Assembly: GCA_033557465.1 (NCBI GenBank)
Contig: CM066031.1
Location: forward strand, 1,668,114,800-1,668,178,799
DNA from: Ichthyophis bannanicus
Taxonomy: Eukaryota; Chordata; Amphibia; Gymnophiona; Ichthyophiidae
Length of the DNA: 64,000 nt
Direction: 5' to 3'
Shown here: piece by piece, positions 51,350 through 61,929 of the stretch
Position numbering within the stretch: position 1 is the first letter of the stretch
Layout: the number at the start of each line of letters is the position of its first letter
The notes under the pieces: generated by a model
What the model saw: only the letters and a program-made list of their open reading frames with translations
Database searches by the model: none
Told to the model about the DNA's origin: nothing
Translations under genes and position numbers: made by a program

Positions 51350-53265
51350 TCAAAACCCCCCACCCTGCTGAGTGGGAGCAGGGGCCAGAGGCTTAGGGGT
51401 CCTCTGCCTACAGGGCCCATTACCCTGCCCCTTGGCTTGCTGACCTTGGGGTGCAGTTTGGGCAGCCTGATACTGAGGATACTGTTTGTAGGCAGTGCCC
51501 TTCCTCAGGTAAAATGGCTTTTTACCCGAGCCCTTCTTCTTATGAGAAGGGGCAGAGGTCTTCCTAGACAGCCTTGTCCGTGTAAGGTGCTCAGTTTCGA
51601 GCTGAGCGGCCTTCTCGGTCATGGGCTTGCCAAAAAGGTTCTCACCTCGGCGAGGGACATCGACCAACTTGTCCTGAACCCATGGCTCGAGGTCCGATGA
51701 CTGCAGCCATGCCTGGTGTCGAGCCGCGATGCCGGCTGCCGCAACTCGGGCCGAAGCCTCGAAGCCATCGTAGGCAGCGCGGGACATGAACTTCGAGCAG
51801 TCCCGAATCCCCGAGGACAAGGACTTGAATCTCTGCAAGGGTTCCCCGGAGAGTCCAGCAGAGAACCCGGCCAACTCCTTGGCCAGGTCCCGAAGTACAT
51901 GCCCATGTACAGCTGGTAAGACTGGACACGGGAAGCAAGCATCGAGCCCTGGAAGCACTTTCTACCGACGCCATCGAGGTTCCGGGCCTCCCTGCTGGGG
52001 GGCACCGCGGAGTGCATCTTCTGACTCTTCAGACGATGCATGGCCAATTCCACAACCATGGAATGGTGTGGTAGCTGTGCCTTCTGAAAGCCAGGGCTCT
52101 TCCAGAGTCGATAGATCGAATTGACTCGCTTGCTTAGAACAGGCGCCGAGGCCGGTGCCTCCCACATCCGGAAAAGGAGCCGTTCCAGCATCGGAGGAAC
52201 CGGGACAGTAAAGGCCTCCTTCGGAAGAGAGTCATACTGCAGGGCCTCGAGCTCCCTCTTCCTCGGGGTCCGCCAGAATAGCCAAGGCAGTGGCCATATC
52301 ATGGACAAACTCCGAGAACCGGGTATCCTCCGGAGGGGATCTACTCTGGGGCTCAGACTGCGGTGAGTCCGACGGGATGCACCGAGTCTTGAACGTATCG
52401 GGGGACTCCTCATCTTCCGTCTCCCTGGCGGACTCGTCCGACGAGGAGTCAGGGTCCGATCCCGCGGGGCCCTGGAGGACCCGCCCCGACGCCGGAGGCA
52501 CCGGCGTCGACGCCCTCGGTCCCGAACGGGAGGTCGAGGGAGAACGCGACCGAGGTCGACTTCGAGCCATGATGGACTCGAGTATCGGCTCGGTCTCCGG
52601 GGTCGACTTTGAAGTTGATGTCCCGGTGGTCGGGCAGATGCGCCGGACAGGCTGGCCATCAGTGCCCGCTGCTGCTCCATGAAGGCAGACAATCTGCTCT
52701 CCAAGGCTGTCATCCTGAGACTCAGCTCGGGAGACGCAGCAGCCACCGACTCGAGCCCCGGTGGCGCCGGGCCCGATGTTGGCTCTCTGGGAGGAGAGTC
52801 CTCGAGGACCACAGGGCTTACATGTCCAGCAGACTCCGGCTCCACGTGAGGAACTTTGGCAGGCTTCTCTTGTTCCACAGGCCCGGGGCGACTGTAGGGG
52901 TTCTTAGACCTGGCCCTCGAGGAGCCAGGGACCTCCTCGGACGATGCCCTCACGAGCAGCTTCTTCCTCTTGCATTCCCGGTCGGGGGACCCCCTGTCCG
53001 AGGAGCTTCGACGGCGCTCGGGATCGGAATCCCGGGATGTCAAGGCCTCAGACGAGGTCTGGGCCCGGCCGGAGGCTGAGTCCGAGAAAAGCCTTTCTTT
53101 CTGCTGCTGGCGACTTCGCAGTGCCTTGGAAGACATCTTCCCACATGGTCCACACGTCTTAGGGTCGTGATCCGGACTGAGGCACTGAAGGCAGCAGTCG
53201 TGTGTGTCGGTGAGAGACATTAACTTCTTACACCGATCACACTTCTTGAAACCGCTGGAAGCCAT
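51350..53265 (-). pseudogene. DIRS gag-like protein (copy C), frameshifted
   Basis: Starts MASSGFKKCDRCKKLMSLTD at 53263-53265, with the cysteine cluster CDRCKK, CCLQC, CGPC. At about 52632 one G is missing relative to copy A, so the 548-codon frame reads wrong-frame residues until about 52255, where it returns (ELEALQYDS, PPMLERLLFRMWEAPA, GFQKAQLPHHSMVVELAMHR). A further shift near 51895 moves the C-terminal part (GLSGEPLQRFKSLSSGIRDC, GENLFGKPMTEK, basic tail) to the 51350-51958 frame. Confidence 0.82.
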
Positions 53266-53677
53266 TGGGGAAAAAAGAGTCCCCGCGAGGTCAAAGGACC
53301 GGCCTTCCAGGGAAAAATCAAAAAAAGGCGCGAACGCCAGCCACGAAGGGTAAAAACCGAAAAAGAAGAATCGGGCTCGATACCGGTGTACCGAACCCGG
53401 CGGGAGGGGAACCAGCGTCGAACCGGGAAGAAAAAACAGCGAGAATCGCCGAAAAATCTAACTTTTATCCGGGATGACTGGACGCACGTCCGATGGGCTT
53501 CTCGGAAAAAGAGAGACTGAGGTAAGATGGCACCTTTAGGCAGGAAGGGAACCGCGCATGCGTGCCTGCATTCCCAAAGGCTTTCATAGAAAGCTGGGGA
53601 AATGCTCCGCTGGGGCTTCATCGGCACCGATGACACCCATATGTGAGGACTGACTTCCTGCTTGCTCCTGGAGAATG

Positions 53678-54779
53678 TGCCACATAGGTAAATCTTCTTT
53701 TGTAGCATCTGAAATTACAACATTGGCGACTTGAAGAAATTGTCAATAAAAACTTGGCAACATAGCTGTTTGAGTGCTTTTGACAGCATTATGACCACCC
53801 CCTCCCCAAGCCCATACTCTGTCTCCATTTTTCGTCCAGTATACAGGTCAAACTGGTAAAGATAGCCTGAGATCGCATCACATCTGCACCACAGTTTAAA
53901 TCCCCACTTCACAGGCTTGTTCCTTATGTGCTGCTTCATGATGTTTTGGCCTTTGAATTTTATCATGTGCTCATCAATTGACTGCTGCTTGCTTGCATTT
54001 CTAGCTGCCTGGAATCAGCGACTGAAGTGGTTGATCAAAGGGCAAACCTTGAAATCCCGATCACACTGTGGGTGAGTTCTCGGTAGCATATCATCATTAT
54101 TTGAAAAATGCAAGGCAGAGCGAATTGTTTCAAATAGCGTCCGAGTCATTGCATTTGCAATGAATGGAACCTGCAGATCTGGTTGAGTAGACCAATAATC
54201 TCTAATTGTGGGCAGAGCATGTTAACCCATGACCAGACACATCCCAAGGAAGGCTCGGAGATCATCTGCATTAGTGAGAAATGGAATGCCTCTTTGCTTC
54301 ATATATAGTTCACTCTGTTCTGTGATTAGTGAGACTAAGGAGTTGAAATCATACACTTGTTCAAAAACAGAAACTACACTAATGTCTTCAGAATCATCAA
54401 ACTTCAGATTTACTTTTCCATAATCGTAGTCAATTGTCTCGGAGTTGTCTTTCACCAGCTTCCTTCCCCATTTGAAGTGTACTGTAGTTTGCACTGACCT
54501 GCTGGTACATTTACATTTAGATTTACTGTCGAATGTCGCAGATATGAATGTTGAAGCTCCACTGGCTAGATTTGTACTACTACTAGGATTAGTAGTTTCA
54601 ATTGTCAAACAATCAGGATGTTCTATGACCACTTCCTCGTCAACATTGTCGACATCTTCAAGCAAGAAATTTTGATCTTCGTCATCAAGAAGCAAATCAT
54701 CATCATCAGAATCGCTGCTCTCAGCAAACAAGAGTTGTTGTATATCTGTTTCACGTATTCTAAACAAACACTCATGCAT
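53678..54779 (-). pseudogene. piggyBac transposase, N-terminal and central part
   Basis: Starts near 54779 with an acidic Asp-rich N-terminus (SSDSDDDDLLLDDEDQNF). The dimerisation/DNA-binding region leads to FLGMCLVMG, where a stop at 54222 interrupts. From 53966 SIDEHMIKFKG carries the first catalytic Asp (53970-53990 region), then KPVKWGFKLWCRCDAISGYL and VFIDNFFKS with the second Asp. An in-frame TAA at 53715 follows, then the frame runs into the DIRS insert after LQKKIYLCGT. Stops at 54222, about 54014 and 53715 show it was dead or dying apart from the insert. Confidence 0.9.
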
Positions 54780-55250
54780 CTTTTTTCGAAGTATGGTTTT
54801 CTACGAATTGACGAATGATAACTAACTGTTAGCATGTGACAAAAGTAGTACTGTATTTTTTCAGTTATAGACCACAGGGACAAATGTGTCCCAGAGCAAT
54901 AAAACTCACTAAAATTGATAAAAATAGCAATTTCTCTAAAGAAAACTATTCAATTTTGTCAAAGACATGCGCGTAATTAAATATGAAAGTTCACCTAACA
55001 TCCGGCTTCTTACATCATTTTCTATGGAACACCAAAAGAACACAAATTCCTCTTTCCATATTGGCAAATTATGAAGCGCTTTATAGAAAATAAATGTTAC
55101 ATGAATTAGTCATTAAACAGAATCATTTGACAGAATAAGGTTTTATCTTGATGTGAACAGAAATTAAAATGGATTTTAAATAAAAATTGCATGTTTTATG
55201 AGTTTTAAAACTTATGGGATAAATATGTCCCCTGGTCCTTAAAGGATTAA

Positions 55251-55652
55251 TGAGTGTCTGGATAAACAAAGACTACCAGATTTCTACATTACTATACTCC
55301 AGTGCCAACCGCCAGGCACATTAGGAAGTACTACAAACACTGCCCATTTAGAGCACATAGCAAACCCACCGTATCATAAGAGCACTACCAGGACTCACAA
55401 AGCACCATACCCTATCTATCAAAGGGCAACACTGCAAATATTAAACCAATACATCTCAGAGAATACCAATACATCTCCTACTGGGGAAAGAGAACAAGTG
55501 GCATTGTCAAATAGAAACTACATGAACAGAATATCTCAGCTCAGTTACACATATAGAACATAGACCGTCACCAAACAAAGAACAAGGAATCATAATTTAG
55601 AAATAGGAAGACAATAATTAAACCGGGAACCCCAAAAGTCAAACGTGGAAAG
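55251..55652. other. Unassigned sequence
   Basis: Between piggyBac and mariner. No clear ORF, tail or repeat recognised. It was contiguous with 46405-46713 before the piggyBac insertion. Confidence 0.4.
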
Positions 55653-55813
55653 TACAAGGATTGCTCAGAAAGTGATGCCCCACATGTTTTTTCTCAGTCC
55701 AGAATGAAGATAGAGGTGTGATTTTGAAAGGGTAGTAACTTGAAACTTCAAAGGACACATGTGTGTAATTTTACAGTCGTCCGACAAATAGTGAGGCGGT
55801 AGTGATCCTTCAA

Positions 55814-56168
55814 ATGGCATCTGTGAGTGGCACATGGTACAAACAATGAGCTGTAATTGAATTCTTGGTGGAGGTGAAAGAAAGTATGAGAAACATTCAC
55901 AAACAGTTGTGTGCTGTGTATGGAAGGTCTGCGGTAGATAGGAGCACCGTTGGACGATGGGTGAAGAGAGTAAAGGCTTCAGGAAGTGGTAAAACGGAAC
56001 TGGAAGATCGGCTGTGGTCTGAGCATCATGCCTCAGCCACCAGTCCAGACAAGTTGCAGCGCGCTGATGACATTATTCGTGCAGATAGGCGCATCACGAT
56101 TCGGGAATTGTCCATACAGCTTTCCGTCAGAAGAAGTAGTGCAATGGCAATTATTGACTCTTTGGGAT
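55814..56168 (+). pseudogene. mariner transposase N-terminus, left arm
   Basis: MASVSGTWYKQ, a TGA, then AVIEFLVEVKESMRNIHKQL. The HTH DNA-binding region includes VDRSTVGRWVKRVKASGSGK and ADDIIRADRRITIRELSIQL, then AMAIIDSLG followed by a stop at the palindrome centre. No catalytic domain (D-D-D/E) is present. Confidence 0.85.
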
Positions 56169-56169
56169 A

Positions 56170-56462
56170 AAGGCCTCCCCCTCAGCTTCAAAATGCTCCA
56201 ACAAATCAGAGCAGATGTCTTTCCTTTGGTGTTTGTGTTTGGTGGTGAGACTTCGCGGAACCCATCTTGCATGCACCTTTGAATATCCCAAAGAGTCAAT
56301 AATTGCCATTGCACTACCTCTACCGACGAAAAGCTGTACGGACAAATCCCGACTCGTGATGCACCAATCTGGACTGGTGGCTGAGGCAGGACTTTCTTTC
56401 TCCTCCACCAAGAATTCAATTACAGCTCGTTGTTTGTATCGTGTGTCACTCACAGACGCCAT
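56170..56462 (-). pseudogene. mariner transposase N-terminus, right arm
   Basis: MASVSDTRYKQRAVIEFLVE, then an internal deletion joining directly to SPASATSPD. RDLSVQLFVGRGSAMAIIDS and GYSKVHARWVPRSLT follow, a typical mariner linker that extends beyond the left arm. Open for 107 codons from 56474 but not a functional transposase. Confidence 0.82.
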
Positions 56463-56623
56463 TTGAAGGATCACTACCGCCTCGCTATTTGTCGGACGAC
56501 TGTAAAATTACACACATGTGTCCTTTGAAGTTCCAAGTTACTACCCTTTCAATTTCACACCTCTATCTTCATTCTGGACTGAGAAAAAACATGTGGGGCA
56601 TTACTTTCTGAGCAACCCTCGTA

Positions 56624-57084
56624 CAACAACACTAGAGAAATAAAACTATGAATTAATTTCCTCTTGTACTAAACAAAATGCAAAGACGTTAACGATGCAC
56701 ATTTCCCAAAGCTGACATATTCCAGTTAATAAATTCAAAATAAAAACATATTTTTCTGCCTTTTGTTCTTTAGGAATTTTATTTTTCACTTGCAATTGCT
56801 CTAGTCGCTTTCTTCTGGTTTCTTCACGTCTTCTGTTAACTCTCCATTGTCTGCTGTCCATTTGTCCTTTCTTCTCTCTTCTTGTTTTTTTTCCATTCTC
56901 TCTCTATATCTGCTTTGATATACTGATCTTTCCCCTTTTGCTCTTTCTTCCATTTCTTTCATTATTCCTTTTTCATCCACTCAAATTTCACCCTTCCATC
57001 CTCAATCTCCACTTACTTGCCAAATACCTGGCCAATCATAGATTTTTCTTCCCTCCCACACAAAATACCTTTTCCCCTCTCCAT
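56624..57084. other. Unassigned sequence
   Basis: AT-rich then T/C-rich, leading into the minisatellite. A 71-codon minus-strand frame at 56646-56861 has basic residues but no family I recognise. Confidence 0.35.
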
Positions 57085-58690
57085 CCTCACTCCCCTAGCC
57101 CCATCACCTTCTAGTCCTCCCCAAATATCAGCTCCCTTCTAGTTCCAGTCCCACCCAGCTTCCACTCCCTTCTGGTCCCAATCTCCCATCTCCCCGCATC
57201 AACCTATTTCCAGTCCTAGCCCCCCATCAGCCATTTCTAGTCCTATCCTAGCCCTCCATCAGCCCATTTCCAGTCGAAGCCCCCCATCAGCCCATTTCCA
57301 ATCCTAGCCTCCCCATCAGCTATTAGGCCTCCCCCCATCAGTCCATTTCCAGTCCAAGCCTCCCATCAGTCCATTCAATCCAAGCCCACCCAATCAGCCC
57401 ACCCAATCAGCCCCTCCATTAGCCCTTTCCAGTCCTATCCTATCCCCCAACCCATTTCAAGTCCTACCCTCCCATCAGCCATTTCCAGTCTTATCCTCCC
57501 AATCAGCCCTTTCTAGTCCTATCCTAGTCCCCAAAATCATACATAACTTGCCAGCCCCCTGCCTCGAGAACCTAATCAGTACAGTATCCACAACAAGAGC
57601 AAGAAGAAAAGCGAACCAGAATCTATTAGCCATGCCACATCTCAGGACAAGATGTACTCAACAAACCAACAACAGAGCTTTCTCCCTATTTGCCCCAACA
57701 ATCTGGAACTCATTACTGGAACCCATAAGAGCTTCACAGTCCATTCAGGACCTGAAGAAACTATTAAAGACACATCTCTTCACAGAACACTATGGCAATA
57801 ATGATACACATAGTACCATATAAGAGAACTTAGACAAACATACATTTGTAAATATCCCACTTGTTAATTCCAAGTTGTAATACCCTATGTTCAATGTAAC
57901 GGCAATTCAGCTGAGTTGTTTGGTTTTTGTTCCATGTAAACCGCTTTGGCTTAAAGGCAGTATAGAAATCTGCTAAATAAAATAAAATAAATAAATAAAT
58001 ACATTTCAAGTCCTAGCCCCCTCATCAGCCATTTCCAGTCCTATCCCACCATCAGCTCTTTACAATCCTATCCTAGCCCCTCATCAGCCCATTTCCAGTC
58101 CAAGCCCTCCCATTCAGTCCAATTCCAGTCCTAGCCCCCCATCAGCTCCTTCCAATACTATCCTAGCCCCATCAGCCCATTTCCCGTCCAAGCCCCCCCC
58201 CCCATCAGCCATTTCCAGTCCTATTCTAGCCCCCCATCAGCTCATTTCTAGTCCAAGCCTCCCATCAGTCCAATTGCAGTCCAAGCTTCCCATCAGTCCA
58301 ATTCCAATCCTAACCTCCATCAGTCATTTCCAGTCCTATCCTAGCCCCCTATCAATCCATTTCCAGTCCAAGCCCCCCCAATCAGTCCATTTCCAGTCCT
58401 AGCCCCCATCAGTCCTTTCCAGTCCTATCTTAGCCTCCCCATCAGCCCATTCCAAGTCCTAGCCCCTCATCAGCAATTTCCAGTCCTAGTCCCCCATCAG
58501 CCCTTTTCAGTTCTATTTTAGCCTCTCCATCATCCCATTTTAAGTCTTATCTCCCCCATCAGCTCTTTCTAGTCCTATCCCAGACCCCCATCAGCCCATT
58601 TCCAGTTCAAGCCCCCCCATCAGCCCATTTCTAGTCTTAGCCTCCCATCAGCCATTTCCACTCCTAGCCCCCCCCCCCCCAGCCCGAAGA
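57085..58690 (+). repeat. Degenerate minisatellite (CCCATCAGCCCATTTCCAGTCCTAGC-type unit)
   Basis: Units of about 25-35 bases built from CCCATCAGCC, CATTTCCAGTCC and TATCCTAGCCCC repeat dozens of times. A LINE-tail element (about 57541-58003) interrupts the array. Units vary in length and order, so it is not a CRISPR array. Confidence 0.85.
57541..58003 (+). mobile_element. LINE 3'-end fragment inside the minisatellite
   Basis: Encodes a LINE C-terminal remnant at 57548-57823 (RAFSLFAPTIWNSLLEPIRA, DLKKLLKTHLFTEHYG). The 3' UTR ends AAACCGCTTTGGCTTAAAGG, CAGTATAGAAATCTGC and (TAAAATAAA)n. It is related to the fragment at 21745-22150. Confidence 0.8.
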
Positions 58691-58707
58691 TCCTCACACC
58701 TGTCTGA

Positions 58708-58981
58708 CTGGCTTTAGAGGGAGCTGGAGAGGACTCAGCTCTCCTCTGTCCAGCCGCCGAAGTGAAGAGCGTCATTTTTCTTCACTTTGGCAGCTGTGTT
58801 CTAGTATAGGCCGCTGGCATGCTGAGAGCTGGGAAAAAGGAAATGCCCTTTGACCTCCAGTGTGCCAGCAGCCTACACTAGAACACAGCTGCTGAAGTTA
58901 AGAAAAACGGCGTTCTTCACTTCGGCAGCTATACAGTGGTAAGCCAGGGCCTCAGGCCTCCCCAGCTCCCTCTGAAGCCAG
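58708..58981. repeat. Fold-back inverted repeat with nested hairpins
   Basis: Outer arms CTGGCTTTAGAGGGAGCTGG (58708-58727) and CCAGCTCCCTCTGAAGCCAG (58962-58981) pair almost perfectly. Inner arms 58754-58820 pair with 58862-58930 (CAGCTGTGTTCTAGTATAGG with CCTACACTAGAACACAGCTG). Each inner arm also forms its own hairpin (GCCGAAGTGAAGA with TCTTCACTTTGGC). It could be a fold-back MITE; no flanking duplication was found. Confidence 0.8.
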
Positions 58982-60224
58982 CCCTGCTGGGAGCCGAACA
59001 GCATGTGTAGGATGTTGTTGGTATGGGCCCCCCTGAAATGTGGGCCTCTGTGCGAACAACATTTTCACACAATGGATGGGCCGGCCCTGGTAAGGGGGGA
59101 GATATTTTTCTAAAAATGGTGCAAAAAAGAAAACATTCTTGTGAGTAGCTTCATGATGGGCACATGTCACAGAGGGGAAGGTAATAAATGTTTTCTCTTT
59201 ATAACGTTCTTGGCCTAGAGTAATCTGAAATACAGGACACTCAATCAAGCTGGGGAGTTCAAACTTAAGGAAAATAAAAAATAGGTTTATGATTACAATT
59301 TTAATTTTAACCCAAAATTGTAATTAGTAGGCTAGGTTTATAACTTTACTTACAAATGTGCCAATCAGGCTGACTTGTACTTCTATACAGAGTGAATTTT
59401 CTTCAAAATAGCAACATTTTCACTAAGATAATTAAAATTCGGGGCAATTCAACTCAAAATTGTACTTTACAATCATTAGACATTTCAGAGTCTCTACATG
59501 CAGTTGATATTTTTCTGTAGACCACACTTTGTTCATGATTAAAAAGCACCTTTCAGTTGGAGCATTGGAACCTGGCAAACAAAAAAAAATTCTGCACCCT
59601 AGCTTCTGCTCCCACCTCCCCCTACTCCCTATTGGCAGGCTTTGTCTGACTGATGGTTGCGTGGGCCCTGCAGAGGAAGCAAAGCCAGATTTGTCAGATG
59701 TGCTGAGGACTCAGGAGTTTAGGATTGTACAACTTTGTAAAGTAGCTAAATTATTTTAGGATTCTACAACTTTGTAAAGTAGCTGTCTTAGTCAGAATGA
59801 TGTCTAAATTGTCTAGGTTTTTTTTTTTTTAGAGTTTAGCTCTACAGCTCGCCACTGCTCCCCCTCACTGTGCAGAGTAAATGATAGGTTCCAGCCAATG
59901 GAAAGGCTACACTAGTCACAAGAAGGGTGGGCTGATTTTCTGCACAGGATCTGGGAGAAAGTCAATGGAATAAGTGGGTTTCTTGTTAGGTGTGAGTGGG
60001 TTGCTGAGAAAGGGTAGAAATGTAAGAGGAATGGGGTAAAGTGTGAGGAGGCTATTACAGGCTGAGAAAAAGAACTGGTAACAAAAGCAAGAATTGGGGG
60101 CACTGAAGAAGAGGAGTGCAGAAGCAGCACAGCACCAGTAGACAGTCAAAGACAGAATTTGTCTGTCTGAAAAGTACTAGTGTGCATGTGTGTAGCTGAT
60201 TTGGGAGGTGGATGGGAGGTAGAT
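58982..60224. other. Unassigned sequence
   Basis: No gene. GGGCCGGCCCTGG at about 59081-59093 resembles the hAT-type end at 42440 and may be one end of an old hAT element whose other end is CAGGGCC near 58945, but the flanks do not match in register. ATTCTACAACTTTGTAAAGT at about 59761 nearly repeats ATTGTACAACTTTGTAAAGT at about 59724. 59900-60220 is G/A-rich. Confidence 0.4.
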
Positions 60225-60410
60225 TTTATTTATTTTATTTATTTATTTACATTTCTTCTATACCGCGCTATTAAGATCAGTGCGGTTCACATTGAACAGA
60301 ACATACTACAATGCAACAAGCCACATTGAGTTTACAATGAACAGGGTAGTAACATGGGTGTAACCAGGGAAACTATCTACAAATATTTTTTACGCTATCT
60401 ACAAATCATT
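60225..60410 (-). mobile_element. LINE-tail short element
   Basis: Same family as 4122-4341 and 7108-7390. The minus strand reads AATGTGAACCGCACTGATCT, TAATAGCGCGGTATAGAAGA and (AAATAAAT)n. Confidence 0.65.
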
Positions 60411-60739
60411 TAGGCATTAACATATGTTCATGGGTCGGGGAGGTAGATGAATACATATGCATGTGTGTGTGACTGAAGTACAAAAGAGTGCATGCATGTG
60501 TGTATGTTTCTGTGTCTCTGATGGAAATAGTCTCATATAAATAGAGTTTCCCTTTGAAAATTTCATTTGGAGTGGAGAAATCCACTGGTACAAATGTGGA
60601 GGAGTGGAGGAGTGGTATACATGTTTCAAAATAGTGAACATTTAGGCATCCCATATGATTCCAGGGACAAATCCTTAAAATACGTGACTGTCCCATATAA
60701 TACAGGATCATTGGTCACTTTATCTAGTAGAACTGTACC

Positions 60740-61015
60740 ACCTGTAGTACACTTCATCTTAAGTATGAAGATGGATAGTTCATTATTCCTAACATCAAGA
60801 TCCAACAAGGAATATTTCAGGGAGACTCCTTGTCGCCACTTTTGTTTTGCACGGCATTTAGTTCACTGAGTACTCTTATTAAATCTTTGGGATACGGATT
60901 TAGGCTTAATCCTAAAGGTGGTAACAATCCAGAAATAACATCACACTTACTGTTTGTAGATAACTTGAAGTCTAGAGCTCCAGTGACCAACAACGAGCAG
61001 AACAACTCTGTGTAG
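60740..61015 (+). pseudogene. LINE reverse transcriptase fragment (R2/R4-like)
   Basis: KIQQGIFQGDSLSPLLFC-like sequence at 60795-60850 is RT motif B in the G-I-x-Q-G-D-S-L-S-P-L form found in R2/R4/NeSL-type LINEs. HLLFVDNLKSRAP at 60945-60980 stands for the catalytic block with D-D changed to D-N. No stop occurs in 60830-61015, but the piece is short and the clade is uncertain. Confidence 0.5.
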
Positions 61016-61714
61016 CGAAAAGTTTCTCAGATCTTCTTCTTCTTTAATCCCTACATGGCATTTGGAGAGAAGGCTGTCCTCTCAGACAGTACGCTGCTGT
61101 AGGTGCCACTGGATTCCGTGTTTTGCTCACAATATGCTTCCAACCTTGGTGATCAGTGGCAACATTTCTGGCTTCATTGATGGTCAGTCGTTGGTTCCTT
61201 AGGTCTTCCTCGATGTGTTTGAGCCACGTTTTCTTTGGTGCTGCTCACTGAACTCTCCAGGTTGCTCTCGCCAGCTTCTCAGATGACATCAGGATTACTT
61301 CAGCTGCATTCTCTCCCTCCCTCCCAGAGCAGCCATCACCGGGGCCCCTCTCCTTACCTGGAACCCGCCACCTCGATGAGGAAAGGAGCCATCCTACAGG
61401 CCATAGCAAAGAGAGAGCATGGGGTAAGCTCCTCCCCGCTCCTCAGCATTAATCCCCAATGCCAAGGGAAGTTAAGGGAAAGCACCAGATGCGTCTGCAC
61501 CTAAAGGCCGCGCCAAAGCGCTCTTAGGTATGGCCCTTAGCGTGACCTTAGCACAACAAAAAATCGTGTGCCACAGCCATCACAGTGAGTATCACTCTTC
61601 TCTAAATGACTACCTCTTCAGTAAAAAAACAGTAGCACATTTAATATCCTGACCTTTTCAGTAAACTCACAGTATCACACACAATAAAACAAGCACACTA
61701 TCCTCTCCCTCCTA
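61016..61714. other. Unassigned, possibly retroelement-derived
   Basis: A TTCTTCTTCTTTAATCCCTA block leads a segment with short reading frames that I cannot assign. 61235-61504 has an 89-codon frame of low information. Confidence 0.3.
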
Positions 61715-61929
61715 TTGTGTGTTACACTACTCACTCGAGCTAGAGCATTCATACCTCAACTGGGTACTTTACCCATCATACAAGGACTCGGATGCAGAAC
61801 CCACTTTAACTTAGCGAACTACTCACATGCACCTCAGAGTAGAAGTCGCAACTTGTTAATCCACTTAAACCTGCATGATACAACAATGCACTACAACCAC
61901 ATGCTCCCACAAACAGGCAATCTGAAATG

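Larger units (their letters stand above)
47902..53674 (-). mobile_element. DIRS retrotransposon, family alpha, complete copy C
   Basis: Complete, 5.77 kb. The left end AGAGTAGTTACTCACCTGTA extends 27 bases beyond the inverted terminal repeats (about 47929-48086 and 53515-53674). The internal complementary region is at 48170-48270. Gag, RT-RNase H and recombinase are on the minus strand. It lies inside the piggyBac transposase gene; the codons on either side fit together with at most a 2-3 base (TT/GTT) overlap and no longer target duplication. Confidence 0.94.
46718..55246 (-). mobile_element. piggyBac-type DNA transposon, split by DIRS copy C
   Basis: TTAA at 46714-46717 and 55247-55250 are the target duplications. 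Terminal repeats start CCCTTTGAAGACAG at 46718, and on the other side TCCTTTAAGGACCAG (minus strand, ending at 55246). Subterminal GGGACATATTTGTCCC-like palindromes lie on both sides (46847-46908 and 54890 and 55218). Without the DIRS insert the element is about 2.76 kb. The transposase is on the minus strand. Confidence 0.92.
55655..56621. mobile_element. Palindromic (two-headed) mariner element
   Basis: TA dinucleotides at 55653-55654 and 56622-56623. The ends CAAGGATTGCTCAGAAAGTG and the complement of TACTTTCTGAGCAACCCTCG are inverted repeats. The arms extend through 5' UTR and the transposase N-terminus on both sides: 55655-56166 pairs with 56282-56621, the right arm lacking about 130-170 internal bases. 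The centre (56167-56281) holds further transposase sequence in minus orientation only. It thus consists of two mariner 5' halves head to head. Confidence 0.87.

Noticed and set aside
47902..53674. Endogenous retrovirus or LTR element
   Set aside because: No long terminal direct repeats, primer-binding site, protease, DDE integrase or envelope; a tyrosine recombinase and internal complementary region identify DIRS.
57085..58690. Possible CRISPR-like array
   Set aside because: Units vary in length and sequence, there are no unique spacers of constant size, no cas genes, and the setting is a vertebrate-type genome.
58945..59093. hAT element between CAGGGCC and GGCCCTG
   Set aside because: The flanking 8-base words are out of register (TGGTAAGC against GTAAGGGG), so I could not support a duplication.
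60406..60711. 101-codon minus-strand frame with His/Thr repeats
   Set aside because: Comes from a (CATGTG)-like microsatellite tract; no domain.
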